Shown one piece after another: positions 1-8,225 of a stretch of DNA of 64,000 nucleotides (position 1 is the stretch's first letter; every line of letters starts with the position of its first letter). Source of the DNA: Polaribacter sp. NJDZ03 (GTDB lineage Bacteria; Bacteroidota; Bacteroidia; Flavobacteriales; Flavobacteriaceae); contig NZ_CP079195.1 of the NCBI RefSeq assembly GCF_019263805.1, positions 933,501-997,500 on the forward strand, written 5' to 3'. A program made the translations under genes and the position numbers. The notes under the pieces were generated by a model. The model ran no database searches, had not been told where the DNA came from, and saw nothing but the letters and a program-made list of their open reading frames with translations.

Positions 1-2899
1 GAGCAAGGTTGTAACTAGGTGCCCCTTTTACGGTTTGCTTTATATTAAAATTAGTTAATACACGTAAATCGAACTGCTTATATTTAAAGCTATTTCTAAA
101 ACCTCCTGTAAACTTAGGCGTTCCATCGCCCACATAAGAATATAGGTTTCTATGTTCTTCTCTTGTTAATTGATTTCCGTTGGTTCCTTTTTCTAAATTA
201 TAAAAATCTACTGCAGAAACTTTCTTACCATCTTTCCAAAACAAAGGCAAGCCGTTACTGTCTAAACCTGCTGTTTTAATTGCAAAAATGGCATTTACAC
301 TATACCCTTTTAAAGAAGGTTTAAAGTCTTCTTCTCTAGTTTCAATGTTATCAACAATACTTTTATTATGAGAAATATTTAAACCACTTGTCCATTTAAA
401 ATCTGGCGTATTAATGTTTGTGGTATTAATAGAAAGTTCAAACCCTTTATTACTTACAGAAGCCCAGTTGGTGTTGATAAAATTATAACCACTTTCTAAA
501 GGCACAGATCTTAAACCAATTAAATCTGTACTTTTTCTTGTATAATAATCTCCAGAAATATAAATTTTATTATCTAACAACCCTACATCTAAACCAATAT
601 TAGAGGATACTGTTTTTTCCCATCTTAAATTTCCATTAGGTGCGTTTAAAGCTCTAATTGTTTCTTCATTAGTCCCTGGAAGAATAGAGGCTGTATAATA
701 CTCACCAACCACAAATGGTGAGGTAGATTTATCTATATTTCCTTGTACACCATAAGAAGCTCTAACTTTTAAATCTGTTATAGCATCTACATTATACATA
801 AAATCTTCTTTGTACACATTCCAAGAACCGGCAAAAGACCAAATAGGTAAATATCTATATTTAGGGTTCACTCCAAAAAGGTTAGAACCATCATACCTTA
901 AACTGGTAAAAGCAGTATATTTTTTATCGTATGTATAAGAAACTGTTCCGAAAAAAGAAGCGTATGCATTTTCGCTCAATGTTTTTTGATAAGGATCAAA
1001 TAAAGAATTGGTTAATGAACGTTCATCTGTAATAGCAACAGAAGTTAAAGTGTTTGCATTGTAACCAAAACCTTTGGTATGAATTTGTGTTCTTTTGTTT
1101 CTTCTAAATTCTGTTCCCAACATAACATCTAGTTCATGAACATCATTAAAAGAAGTGTTGTAATTAGCCGTCGTTTTCCAGTTATATTGAAAAACATCTG
1201 CATTCCAATTCTGAATAATTCCACCTTTAGGCATATAATAAGAAGTACCTGTAGATGATGCATATTCAGATCTTTGCTCATATTTACGGGTATAGTAACT
1301 GTCTTCTGCACTATACTTTTCAGTTTTATCAAAATCTAATTGTAAACCTAATTGTGTATTAAAGTGAATATCTTTATTCAATTCATAACCAACATCAAAA
1401 ATGGCCTTTAAAGAGCTTGATACTAACTCGTAATTGGTATTTTTTCTTTCTTCTAAAATGTTATAATCTAGATTTAAATCTGATCTTTCTACCAAATCTG
1501 GATCATACATATAATTGCCATCCGCATCCTTTACTTTTAAATATGGATTGGCATTTCTTGAGTAATTAGAAGGATTTGTATATGCATCTGCTCCTGTAAT
1601 ATAAGAAGATGTTGTGGTTTGACTACCAAATAACGCTACACCAACTTTTAGTTTTTCGTTAACCTTAAAATTATCTTTTAACGTAATATTAAATCGTTTC
1701 TGACCTGTACCTTTCGTTGTTCCTTTTTCATCGAAAATACCTGTAGAAAAATAGTAATCATTATTCTCTGTTCCTCCAGAAAGACTAACACCATATTGTT
1801 GGTTTATAGCCATTTCATACAACTCATCTCCCCAATTCGTATTTATTTTTCTTAGATTATTAATCTCATTTTGGGCAGCACTAGAAATACTAGCAAAACC
1901 ATTATCTCTAAAATTGTTATACTCGTTATAATTATTTAAAATTCTAGCAACCTCTCCTCTATCTTGTTGGTATTTTAAATCTGATCTACCAGCTAAAAGC
2001 AGTTCGAAATCTACTTTTTGAGAAGAATCCATTAAGTTTAACTTACTAAAATCTGGTTTTTGAGTTACAAAGATATTTGCATTTACATTGATACGCATGG
2101 TACCTTTTTTCCCTTTTTTACTTGTGATAACAATAACACCATTTGCTGCTCTTGCTCCGTAAATTGAAGTAGCAGAAGCATCTTTTAAAACCGTAATGCT
2201 TTCTATGTCTTCTGGGTTTAAACCAGCTATTGGATACGATTGCAAATTATCGATATTGTCTTTGTCTCTAAAATCTTTTGGAATATCATTACCATCTAAC
2301 GGTATACCATCTAAAACCCATAAAGGATCTGAAGAACCATTTAAAGTTGCAGCACCTCTAATAGAAATTTTTGAAGGTGCACCAGGAGCTCCACTTGTAG
2401 GCTGAATAGCTACTCCAGATAATTGACCAACTAACATTTGATCTACACTAGCAGCACCTGCTTGATTAATATCTGCCATTTCTACTTTTGCATACGCAGA
2501 TGTTATTTTTCGTTTTTCAATTTTTTGATATCCGGTTAAAACAACTTCTTCTAAACTTTCTGCACTTTCTTTTAAAGCAATAGATAAATTTGAAGTTACA
2601 TTAGAAACTGCAATTTTTTCGGTTTCGTATCCCATATAAGAAACCAAAATAAACTTAATGTCTTGTCCTATTTTTAGAGAAAAATTACCATCAAAATCGG
2701 TAGTAGTTCCTAACATTGTGCCTTGTATAACTCCCTTTGTATTGGTTTCATTCCCTATAATTGCCGATGATGCATAAACCGATGCACCAACAATTGGCAT
2801 TTGAAACCCAGCGTCAATAACTTTCCCGGTAATTACTTTTTCTTGCTGAGCAAAAAGTAAACTAGGAATAAAAACTAACAGGTATATTAATTTCTTCAT
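1..2899 (-). CDS. SusC/RagA-family TonB-dependent outer-membrane receptor, 3' end outside window
   Basis: Outer-membrane active-transport barrel, cut by the window edge after about 966 codons. I translated it from the ATG at 2899. It begins with a signal peptide (MKKLIYLLVFIPSLLFAQ), then a carboxypeptidase-regulatory-like domain (GKVIDAG, later TTDFDGNFSL) and a TonB plug with the SusC signature VLDGIPLDGNDI and ITVLKDASATSIYGARAANG, followed by barrel strands. The frame is open to position 1, so it is truncated by the window and not visibly broken. The start codon lies 3 bp after the stop of the metalloprotease, so the two are co-transcribed. Family knowledge: SusC proteins import oligosaccharides or peptides together with a SusD lipoprotein, which would lie beyond position 1. 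Its pairing with a protease rather than glycosidases suggests a peptide or protein substrate, but this is inference. Confidence 0.93.
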   Translation of the reverse strand, partial: MKKLIYLLVFIPSLLFAQQEKVITGKVIDAGFQMPIVGASVYASSAIIGNETNTKGVIQGTMLGTTTDFDGNFSLKIGQDIKFILVSYMGYETEKIAVSNVTSNLSIALKESAESLEEVVLTGYQKIEKRKITSAYAKVEMADINQAGAASVDQMLVGQLSGVAIQPTSGAPGAPSKISIRGAATLNGSSDPLWVLDGIPLDGNDIPKDFRDKDNIDNLQSYPIAGLNPEDIESITVLKDASATSIYGARAANGVIVITSKKGKKGTMRINVNANIFVTQKPDFSKLNLMDSSQKVDFELLLAGRSDLKYQQDRGEVARILNNYNEYNNFRDNGFASISSAAQNEINNLRKINTNWGDELYEMAINQQYGVSLSGGTENNDYYFSTGIFDEKGTTKGTGQKRFNITLKDNFKVNEKLKVGVALFGSQTTTSSYITGADAYTNPSNYSRNANPYLKVKDADGNYMYDPDLVERSDLNLDYNILEERKNTNYELVSSSLKAIFDVGYELNKDIHFNTQLGLQLDFDKTEKYSAEDSYYTRKYEQRSEYASSTGTSYYMPKGGIIQNWNADVFQYNWKTTANYNTSFNDVHELDVMLGTEFRRNKRTQIHTKGFGYNANTLTSVAITDERSLTNSLFDPYQKTLSENAYASFFGTVSYTYDKKYTAFTSLRYDGSNLFGVNPKYRYLPIWSFAGSWNVYKEDFMYNVDAITDLKVRASYGVQGNIDKSTSPFVVGEYYTASILPGTNEETIRALNAPNGNLRWEKTVSSNIGLDVGLLDNKIYISGDYYTRKSTDLIGLRSVPLESGYNFINTNWASVSNKGFELSINTTNINTPDFKWTSGLNISHNKSIVDNIETREEDFKPSLKGYSVNAIFAIKTAGLDSNGLPLFWKDGKKVSAVDFYNLEKGTNGNQLTREEHRNLYSYVGDGTPKFTGGFRNSFKYKQFDLRVLTNFNIKQTVKGAPSYNLA

Positions 2900-2902
2900 G
2901 AT

Positions 2903-5458
2903 TTAATTCTTTAAATTATATTTAATTCTTGCTATTAAATCACTATAATGTGCCTTAGTAGCGCTGTCTCCTTTATTTTTCTTTCTTTTTAAAAGCACCA
3001 ATATTTTTTCTAATGCAGCCCTTTTATTAGTCCCTATATCTGCAACTCTTGGTAAGTATGAGAAGTGTACCTTTTTAAATTTATTAGATTTTTCTGAAAT
3101 CGTTTTTTCTTTTGTTTTCTCTAACAACTTATTTCTATCTACAGTTAAAACATCTACATAGTTTTTTTGCGTAATACGATCAAACATGTCTAAAGATTTT
3201 CCTTTTTTAGTTTTCTGAAAAACAGCTTCAAATAAACGATCAAATACATATTCTTCTGTAAAAACGTCTGTATCATCACTTTCTAAGACTTTGTTTTCTG
3301 TAATTCTCATCAACCTTTCTGTCTTTATCAAAGCATAAATTGCATTGGTTTGATGAATGCGTAACATAGAAACAGGAGCGTAATATCTTTCTCCGTCTGG
3401 CGCATCTCTTACAGCAAAAACTTTATTGATTGTTTCCGGCATAAATAACCATTTCTGAGGTAAAACAGCATTTTTTATAATATAATTCAGTGCTTCTTTT
3501 TGTCTTTTAACAGATACAGGTTCAAAAGTATTTTTACCATCTCCATAAACGGTATTGTTAACATAAACGCCACCAATATTTGCCATTACATGACCGTTGT
3601 AAGTTCCCCATTGATCTATAACCGCTTTGTACAATTTAGATGCTTTGTAATAATCTTGCCCTTCTGCAGCTGTCCAATCTAAAATATTTGGCAATATTCT
3701 CTTTAAATTCTTCAATCCGTATTCACTTGCTTTTACAGCATCATCACCCAAATCTTCACTTTGAGATCTTGGGTCGATTACTTCTGCTTGTTGCGGTCCA
3801 TAAAAATATAACGGATCATTTTCATGTTTGCGAATCCATTGGTTTAATATCGGAATTTCTTGATGCGCAGATGTCTCATCCATCCATCTATATCCCCAAT
3901 CAATTGCATAGGTATCATACACACCAATTTTGGGCGTAATATCTGTAACATTGTCTTCTGGTTGCGCTACATAATTAAAACGTGCATAATCCATAATAGA
4001 AGGTGCTGTTCCGCCCATTTTAGCGGTAAACGTTTTAGATCTTAAAGAATCTACTGGATAGCTAAATGATGCGCCCATGTTGTGTTTTAATCCAAAGGTA
4101 TGCCCAACTTCATGCGATGAAACAAAACGAATTGCTTCTCCCATATGTTGATTTGTAAACTTGTTTGGTCTTGCTTTTGCATCGATAGGTCCTGTTTGCA
4201 CACGAATCCAAGAATGTAATCCTTTCATTAAGTTATGCCACCAAATAATATCAGATTCTAATATTTCGCCACTTCTAGGATCTACAATAGCAGGTCCCAT
4301 TGCATTTTGTTTTTCTGATGCTGCATAGGTAATTACAGAATACCGAACATCATCTGCATCAAAATTTTTATCGTCTTTAGACGGAAACTTTACTTTTAAA
4401 ACATTTTTAAAACCAGCTGCTTCAAAAGCCACATTCCAATCATAGACACCTTGTTCTATAAAAGGACGCCATTGTTTTGGAGTAGCAGGATCTAAATAAT
4501 AAATGATTTGTTTTTTAGGTTGTACCAATTCTCCTTGTTGATATTTTTTGATGTCTTCTTTTCTAGGTTCTAATCTCCATCTAGTAATCATCTCTCTAGA
4601 TTCAACTTCTTGTTGCTCATCAGAAAAATAATCCATAGGTTTTGTAAAATACCCAACACGTTTGTCTGAAAAACGAGGTTTCATTACATCTGTTGGCAAT
4701 AAAACAATATTTGTAGTAACACCAATAGTTAAAGGCAATGCTGCGCTTGCTCCTTCTTTAACAGAAGTGGTTAATAATGATTTTACAACAATGTTTTCTG
4801 GAAAAGATTTTATGCTTTCTAAAATAGACAAGTTAGTTTTTATACTTCCTCCTAAACCTATATTGGTTAGTACATCACTAAAACTTTGCTCTTTACCATT
4901 AAAAATTTTATTCACCTTAATAAATACAGAAGTAGAATCTGTATTTTTCGTTTCTATATTAAACTCTTCTATAATAGACTCACCAAAATTATCTTTTACA
5001 GATAAAGTAATTGCATCATTTTCTGGAGATTGAACTCTGGGGTTTATGGTTTTAACCCAAACTTTGTTTAAAATAGTGTCTCTGTAAAACCGAACAAGTT
5101 TGGTTTCAAAAGTCATTCCCTTGTTTAAACCATGTCCGTTTAAAGCGTAAGGAACGCTAGACACCTTATTTACAATTAATAAATCTCTAGATAATAATGA
5201 ATCTGGAACTTCAAAATAGTAATCTTCTTTTATAGAATAGACATTAAACAATCCTTTTTTTACATTCCCTTCTTTCAAAAACTTCTGATACGTCAGTTTT
5301 TTATTGTCCGTAGGTTTTATAGAATCTTTTTTTTCTTGATTTTCTTTGTCAGAAATATCCTTTTTATCTTGAGAAAAACCAGATAAGCTGGTAAGCATCA
5401 AAATAGAAACAATTAAATACTGAACCAATAAAGCACCTTTTAAAGAGGGGGTTTTCAT
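2903..5458 (-). CDS. Secreted zinc-dependent metalloprotease (metzincin-like, DUF5117/DUF4953 type)
   Basis: Secreted zinc protease of about 851 residues. The zinc site HEVGHTFGLKHN is at residues 449-460 (counting from the ATG at 5458): three His ligands plus the catalytic Glu450, the metzincin form HExxHxxGxxH. The N-terminus MKTPSLKGALLVQYLIVSIL followed by LTSLSGFSQ is a signal peptide. The open frame runs 14 codons further upstream to 5500, but that extension has no signal character and would cross the predicted promoter at 5479-5509, so I chose 5458. Residues 50-300 match what I know of the DUF5117/DUF5118 region seen in flavobacterial proteases of this type. It is followed 3 bp later by a susC gene and preceded by a LytTR/LytS pair, so it is probably a regulated nutrient-acquisition protease. 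The substrate is unknown. Confidence 0.88.
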   Translation of the reverse strand: MKTPSLKGALLVQYLIVSILMLTSLSGFSQDKKDISDKENQEKKDSIKPTDNKKLTYQKFLKEGNVKKGLFNVYSIKEDYYFEVPDSLLSRDLLIVNKVSSVPYALNGHGLNKGMTFETKLVRFYRDTILNKVWVKTINPRVQSPENDAITLSVKDNFGESIIEEFNIETKNTDSTSVFIKVNKIFNGKEQSFSDVLTNIGLGGSIKTNLSILESIKSFPENIVVKSLLTTSVKEGASAALPLTIGVTTNIVLLPTDVMKPRFSDKRVGYFTKPMDYFSDEQQEVESREMITRWRLEPRKEDIKKYQQGELVQPKKQIIYYLDPATPKQWRPFIEQGVYDWNVAFEAAGFKNVLKVKFPSKDDKNFDADDVRYSVITYAASEKQNAMGPAIVDPRSGEILESDIIWWHNLMKGLHSWIRVQTGPIDAKARPNKFTNQHMGEAIRFVSSHEVGHTFGLKHNMGASFSYPVDSLRSKTFTAKMGGTAPSIMDYARFNYVAQPEDNVTDITPKIGVYDTYAIDWGYRWMDETSAHQEIPILNQWIRKHENDPLYFYGPQQAEVIDPRSQSEDLGDDAVKASEYGLKNLKRILPNILDWTAAEGQDYYKASKLYKAVIDQWGTYNGHVMANIGGVYVNNTVYGDGKNTFEPVSVKRQKEALNYIIKNAVLPQKWLFMPETINKVFAVRDAPDGERYYAPVSMLRIHQTNAIYALIKTERLMRITENKVLESDDTDVFTEEYVFDRLFEAVFQKTKKGKSLDMFDRITQKNYVDVLTVDRNKLLEKTKEKTISEKSNKFKKVHFSYLPRVADIGTNKRAALEKILVLLKRKKNKGDSATKAHYSDLIARIKYNLKN

Positions 5459-5478
5459 AAATGATATTGTTAAAACAT

Positions 5479-5509
5479 CAAATTTGCATGATATCAACAA
5501 CTTAACAAA
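5479..5509 (-). promoter_or_regulatory. Near-consensus Bacteroidetes promoter for the metalloprotease-susC unit
   Basis: On the minus strand TTTG (5509-5506) is followed after exactly 19 bases by CAAATTTG (5486-5479). This matches the TTTG-N19-TAnnTTTG pattern with one mismatch, C for T at the first position. It predicts a transcript start near 5473, about 15 nt before the ATG at 5458, which supports that start over the longer frame. Confidence 0.55.
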
Positions 5510-5516
5510 ACGAAAT

Positions 5517-5545
5517 GGAGTGAACTCAATAAATAACGGAGTGAA
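5517..5545 (-). promoter_or_regulatory. Direct repeat with 21 bp period, candidate LytTR operator
   Basis: Two copies of GGAGTGAA (plus strand) start at 5517 and 5538, a period of 21 bp or two helical turns, directly upstream of the -33 box of the protease promoter. LytTR regulators characteristically bind paired direct repeats with about this period. A LytTR response regulator (7194-7964) is encoded just upstream in the same cluster. Assignment to that regulator is inference from spacing and position; the repeat sequence itself is not a known consensus. Confidence 0.5.
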
Positions 5546-5554
5546 ATACTATTT

Positions 5555-7192
5555 TTAAGTAATAAATGGCAATGTGCATACAAATTCGTCATCAATTACA
5601 CCTGTTTTAAAGCTAGTTATCTGATAAAACTGATACGTATTCTCTAAATAAGTTAACCCAATATGATGGCTATCTTTAGCTTTACGCTTTCTTGGCGTGT
5701 AATTATTTTTAACCGTAATAAAATCTTCATCAATAATAATAGTAATAACCAACGGATTTATTTTAGTTATTTCATTATGTTTTATCGCATTTTCTACCAA
5801 CGTTTCTAAAGATAGGAATGGTATTTTTTTTACTAAAATGCCATCATCACAATTATTAACAATTGTTACCTCTAAGCTCTTATTAAATCTAATTTCTTGT
5901 AAAAAAATATACTGCTCTAAAAAGCTCATTTCTTTTTTTACTGAAATTAAATTCCCTTCTTTTTCATCTAAAAGGTACCTATACACATCTGCTAATTTTA
6001 ATACAAACTGTTGTGACAAATCTGGATTTAAATCGATTAAAACATGTAAAGAGTTTAAACTGTTGAATAAAAAATGTGGATTTATTTTTTTCTTCAATTG
6101 ATTTAATTGAAGAATTGCATTTTCTTTCTGATACTTTTCGTTACTATATGTTAATTGATCTTTCTCTTCTACAACCTTTAAATTCTCTACATATTCTTTT
6201 TTTAACTGCATTCTAGAAGCAATTAAGAGCAACATAAATGTAGCAAATGCCAAAAAACTAATCCACGAAAAATATCCTTGTATGTTTTTTGTAGTTTCTT
6301 TTAAATGAATATCCACAGGAAAACTAACCACAACTATTAAAGGCGTATTTCCTATTTTAATAGTATCGTAATAACGTATGACCTCTAAACCTAAAAATTC
6401 TGAAATTGCCTTATCATTAAAAATAGTAACATTATTTGGTACGTAATATCCATTAATTTTAAGTGAATTATTTAATAATTGCTTAATGGTAATTGTACTA
6501 AAATAGGTGTCTATTTTTTTTCCGATGTATTTTGTATCAGGATGTAACATACAAATACCATCTTTATTTGTAACTACCGTATAACCTCCATCACCTTTAT
6601 AGGTTTCAGAAAAATAACTCCAAAATGAAATTAAATCTACATCGTAACCTGTATAAACAACGGTATTATTAGATAGTTTTTTTCCATAGATTTTTCTATT
6701 AATTACCTTGTGATTATTACTAATAATAGTATCTATTAAAACCTCATTTGCTATAAAACGAATATTTTTTAAAAATGTATGTATTTCTTTTTGATACAAA
6801 GAATCTTTCTTATTCGAAAAATGAGATTCCAATATACCTTTAGATGAAATAATGGATATAAAACTATTATGAATACTATGCTGTTCTAAGACTAAGTCTG
6901 ATGTAAAAAGTAATTTTTCCTTTAAATACTCAAAAGAGTTATTTTCTGAGTTTTGAATAATTTTTTGAGAATTTTTAAAAGAGTTATTTAGTTGATTAAA
7001 CTCGAAAGCAACAATGTTTTCTTTAGATTTTAAGTTCCCTTGAATAACATCTTGAATTAAATTTTCTGTAACCGATGTAATTTTAGGTGTAATTAATGAA
7101 CTGCCAATAAAAAACACAGCAATCAACAATAAACTTATATACAAGTATTGCTGATGCTTTTTTAAACGGGTCCAAAATATAGAGGTTTGCAT
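5555..7192 (-). CDS. Membrane sensor histidine kinase, LytS/YehU type with extracytoplasmic dCache-like sensor
   Basis: Inner-membrane sensor kinase of 545 residues. Transmembrane segments are near residues 17-34 and 307-326 and enclose a periplasmic region of about 270 residues. That region includes GICMLHPDTKYIGK, typical of double-Cache sensors, so it probably binds a small external ligand. The cytoplasmic part has the His_kinase-family H-box NPHFLFNSLNSL with the phosphoacceptor His373, and an ATPase N-box ETLVENAIKHN near 463-473. It starts 1 bp after the stop of the LytTR regulator (7194), so the two form one two-component system. Downstream are the protease and susC genes, its probable targets. 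Confidence 0.9.
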   Translation of the reverse strand: MQTSIFWTRLKKHQQYLYISLLLIAVFFIGSSLITPKITSVTENLIQDVIQGNLKSKENIVAFEFNQLNNSFKNSQKIIQNSENNSFEYLKEKLLFTSDLVLEQHSIHNSFISIISSKGILESHFSNKKDSLYQKEIHTFLKNIRFIANEVLIDTIISNNHKVINRKIYGKKLSNNTVVYTGYDVDLISFWSYFSETYKGDGGYTVVTNKDGICMLHPDTKYIGKKIDTYFSTITIKQLLNNSLKINGYYVPNNVTIFNDKAISEFLGLEVIRYYDTIKIGNTPLIVVVSFPVDIHLKETTKNIQGYFSWISFLAFATFMLLLIASRMQLKKEYVENLKVVEEKDQLTYSNEKYQKENAILQLNQLKKKINPHFLFNSLNSLHVLIDLNPDLSQQFVLKLADVYRYLLDEKEGNLISVKKEMSFLEQYIFLQEIRFNKSLEVTIVNNCDDGILVKKIPFLSLETLVENAIKHNEITKINPLVITIIIDEDFITVKNNYTPRKRKAKDSHHIGLTYLENTYQFYQITSFKTGVIDDEFVCTLPFIT

Positions 7193-7193
7193 A

Positions 7194-7964
7194 TTAATTA
7201 TTTAACCATTCTTTAAAAGGACGCACATTTTTTGAGCTAATTAAAATAAAATCGTTGCCTTTAGAAGACGGTTCTAATTCTATTTTTAACCTATTCTGAC
7301 TGTATTTTATAATTGTTTTTATAGCTGTATGTCTTACAATGAATTTTCTATTTATTTTAAAAAAATCTTTTTTTGATAACTTTAAATCTAAATTTAAGAT
7401 GGTATCATCATACAAAAAACTGTCTCCTTTAATTGTATATAAAAATAGCGATTTGTTTTCTGCCATAAAATAGGCAATTTCATCAGCAGTTATAGAAATT
7501 AATTTTTCGCCTCTAGAAACTAAAAATCGTTGTTGCGCTTCTTTTATTTCTTTAGGTTTTTTAAAATGATTTAATAGTTTTTCTAAATCACTAGAATCTT
7601 TAGCAGGAGTTATCGCGTAATTTTTATACTTTTCTAGCGCAGCATTTAATTTATGTTTGTCGTATGGCTTTAATAAATAATCAATAGCAAAAAACTGAAA
7701 TGATTGAATGGCATATTGATCAAACGCGGTGGTAAAAATAATTGGAACATTGATTTTTAAGGCTTCAAAAATCTCAAAACTTTCTCCATCTCCTAAATGA
7801 ATATCACTTAAAATTAAATCGCAGCTATTGTTCTTAAACCATTCGATAGATTGCGCTACACTTTCTAACCGTTTTTTTATGTTTATAGAATACGTACTTT
7901 TTAATAGTAAATTTTCTAAAGATGCTGCTGCTAAGTCTTCATCTTCAATAATAACAATATCCAT
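7194..7964 (-). CDS. LytTR-family response regulator
   Basis: DNA-binding response regulator of 256 residues. The receiver domain (1-120) has the acidic pocket IIEDED, phosphoacceptor Asp54 in LILSDIHLGDG and the conserved Lys-Pro in YLLKPYDKHK. A LytTR DNA-binding domain occupies about 150-256, with the region ending FKINRKFIVRH then SSKNVRPFKEWL. It is the first gene of the unit RR-kinase-protease-susC, each separated by only a few bases except for a 96 bp gap before the protease. Its candidate operator is the direct repeat at 5517-5545 in that gap. Confidence 0.92.
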   Translation of the reverse strand: MDIVIIEDEDLAAASLENLLLKSTYSINIKKRLESVAQSIEWFKNNSCDLILSDIHLGDGESFEIFEALKINVPIIFTTAFDQYAIQSFQFFAIDYLLKPYDKHKLNAALEKYKNYAITPAKDSSDLEKLLNHFKKPKEIKEAQQRFLVSRGEKLISITADEIAYFMAENKSLFLYTIKGDSFLYDDTILNLDLKLSKKDFFKINRKFIVRHTAIKTIIKYSQNRLKIELEPSSKGNDFILISSKNVRPFKEWLNN

Positions 7965-8008
7965 TTTAAATTGATTTATATTTTTTTTAAAGCCGGGGGC
8001 ACCTTACC

Positions 8009-8063
8009 CAATATCATTATAAATAATTATAGTTATTTATAATGATATTGAAAAGCAAAAATA
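8009..8063 (-). promoter_or_regulatory. Perfect 18 bp inverted repeat in the leader of the LytTR operon, with upstream -7 box
   Basis: Arms 8009-8026 and 8033-8050 are perfectly complementary around a 6 nt loop, almost pure A/T. Just upstream on the minus strand is TATTTTTG (8063-8056), an exact TAnnTTTG -7 box; no TTTG was found 19 bases further up. The transcript start would fall at the edge of the hairpin, placing it at the extreme 5' end of the mRNA or over the +1 site. It has no U-tract on the minus strand and so does not look like a terminator. Confidence 0.45.
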
Positions 8064-8177
8064 CAAATCTTCATCAGAACTAAATTATATAAAAATATAG
8101 GATTTTTTTATGTAAAAAAGTTAGTCATTCAGACGTTTTGTTAAACTTTTATAAATTATTTTATATAATGGATAAAA

Positions 8178-8205
8178 AAAAAGGATACTAAATAGCATCC
8201 TTTTT
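8178..8205 (-). terminator. Rho-independent-type terminator after the binding-module protein
   Basis: A stem of AAAAAGGAT pairing with ATCCTTTTT, plus one internal mismatch and a closing C-G pair, encloses a 6 nt loop. On the minus strand it is followed by a run of T. It lies 20 bp after the stop codon at 8226. Confidence 0.7.
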
Positions 8206-8225
8206 AAGTTAAATAAAAATATTAA

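Noticed and set aside
1..2899. SusC gene as a broken pseudogene
   Set aside because: The reading frame is uninterrupted to the window edge; it is simply truncated by the window.
7194..7964. LytTR regulator as controller of the adjacent glucan locus
   Set aside because: A terminator (8178-8205) and opposite gene context separate them; the direct repeats lie before the protease, and the glucan locus has its own Y_Y_Y-HTH regulator.
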